Assembly: GCA_016191085.1 (NCBI GenBank)
Contig: JACPPJ010000055.1
Location: forward strand, 1-63,815
Length of the DNA: 63,815 nt
Reading direction: 5' to 3'
Origin: Acidobacteriota bacterium
Lineage (GTDB): Bacteria > Acidobacteriota > Terriglobia > 2-12-FULL-54-10
Each line of letters begins with the position of its first letter. Within the stretch, counting starts at the first letter, position 1. A program made the translations under genes and the position numbers. The notes beneath the pieces were generated by a model. It made no database searches. It was not told the origin of the DNA and saw only the letters and a program-made list of their open reading frames with translations. This document shows, in pieces, positions 63,425 through 63,815 of this stretch.

Positions 63425-63574
63425 CTATTTCACTTCGCGGTGTACGGTATGGTGCCGGCAGTTCCGGCAGAACTTCTTGAGCTCCATCCGGGCGGTAGTC
63501 TTTTTCTTGTTCTTGGTGGTCGAATAATTCCTGTTTTTGCAGTCCGAGCACTGTAAAGTAATGATATCACGCAT
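63425..63574 (-). CDS. rpmG: 50S ribosomal protein L33
   Basis: 49 residues: [20 protein letters not shown], then [19 protein letters not shown] and HHTVHREVK. Four Cys (two CxxC) bind zinc, i.e. the Zn-containing C+ form. Too short for many gene finders; position between tuf and tRNA-Trp is standard. Confidence 0.95.
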   Translation of the reverse strand: MRDIITLQCSDCKNRNYSTTKNKKKTTARMELKKFCRNCRHHTVHREVK

Positions 63575-63641
63575 AAGGCTGTAAAAACAACGACTTACCT
63601 CGATAACTTAATTTGCAAGTAAGCCATGCACTTTCATATGT

Positions 63642-63815
63642 TTACGCGATGACTTCCGCGATGGTTCCGGCGCCCACGGTGTGGCCGCCCTCGCGGATGG
63701 CGAACCGCAGTCCCTTCTCCATGGCGATCGGCGTGATCAACTCGATGGCCAGGTTCACGTTGTCGCCCGGCATCACCATCTCCGTCCCTTCCGGCAACTC
63801 CGCCACTCCCGTCAC
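63642..63815 (-). CDS. tuf: Elongation factor Tu, C-terminal fragment (cut by window edge)
   Basis: 57 residues of the C-terminal barrel: [44 protein letters not shown] and stop at 63642-63644. The gene continues beyond the window. EF-Tu brings aminoacyl-tRNA to the ribosome. It is the first visible gene of the minus-strand block. Confidence 0.97.
   Translation of the reverse strand: MTGVAELPEGTEMVMPGDNVNLAIELITPIAMEKGLRFAIREGGHTVGAGTIAEVIA

Overview
The window looks like a chromosomal contig from an Acidobacteriota bacterium, probably class Terriglobia. Evidence: a very large Oar-type TonB-dependent receptor with an N-terminal carboxypeptidase-regulatory domain, a full Tol-Pal operon with a TonB-like protein in the TolA slot, many exported small proteins of the kind seen in soil acidobacteria, moderately high GC, and dispersed compound palindromes of the GGCATGGCTTCAGCCATGCC type. 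The assignment is from gene content alone; there is no rRNA in the window.

Layout. 1-5 kb: a decayed receiver-domain gene, an Nramp-like and an SLC13 transporter, and a general-stress protein. 5-10 kb: a CYC(G)C-type protein read through an in-frame TGA, queE, small exported and hypothetical proteins, and an RRM RNA-binding protein. 10-15 kb: tolQ-tolR-tonB/tolA-tolB-pal-cpoB on the minus strand. 15.6-17.6 kb: ECF sigma factor, zinc anti-sigma factor, an OsmC-family gene with an in-frame TGA at its first catalytic Cys position, and a small exported protein. 17.8-29.1 kb: ftsB-like, phosphohexomutase, cutA, a Cys/Met PLP enzyme, ppdK, glyS-glyQ and recO. 29.6-39 kb: bamA, clpC, lolD, lolC/E and lysS. 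39-43.2 kb: a GT-C membrane enzyme, enoyl-CoA hydratase, a retropepsin-like protein, a PaaA-like diiron protein and a Cys-rich small protein. 43.3-50.8 kb: a minus-strand hydrolase/Oar-receptor/amidase cluster and an exported SAM methyltransferase. 51.2-63.8 kb: the classical tuf-rpmG-tRNA-Trp-secE-nusG-rplKAJL-rpoBC block, all on the minus strand, with tuf cut by the window edge.

How genes work together. Envelope biogenesis is well represented: BamA assembles outer-membrane proteins, LolCD(E) releases lipoproteins, Tol-Pal holds the envelope together at division, and the FtsB-like protein acts at the septum. The transcription/translation block gives the core RNA polymerase and ribosomal stalk.

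Main novelty candidates. Two unrelated redox-protein genes each carry one in-frame TGA exactly where the family has a functional Cys, each followed by a hairpin that fits the bacterial SECIS rule. This suggests a selenocysteine-decoding organism with a selenoprotein OsmC next to an ECF/zinc-anti-sigma pair. Other leads are a 100-140 bp MITE-like compound palindrome in near-identical copies 33 kb apart (plus relatives), a tandem alpha/beta hydrolase lacking serine nucleophiles, an exported methyltransferase, and a repeated GTGAT-N4-ATCAC palindrome.
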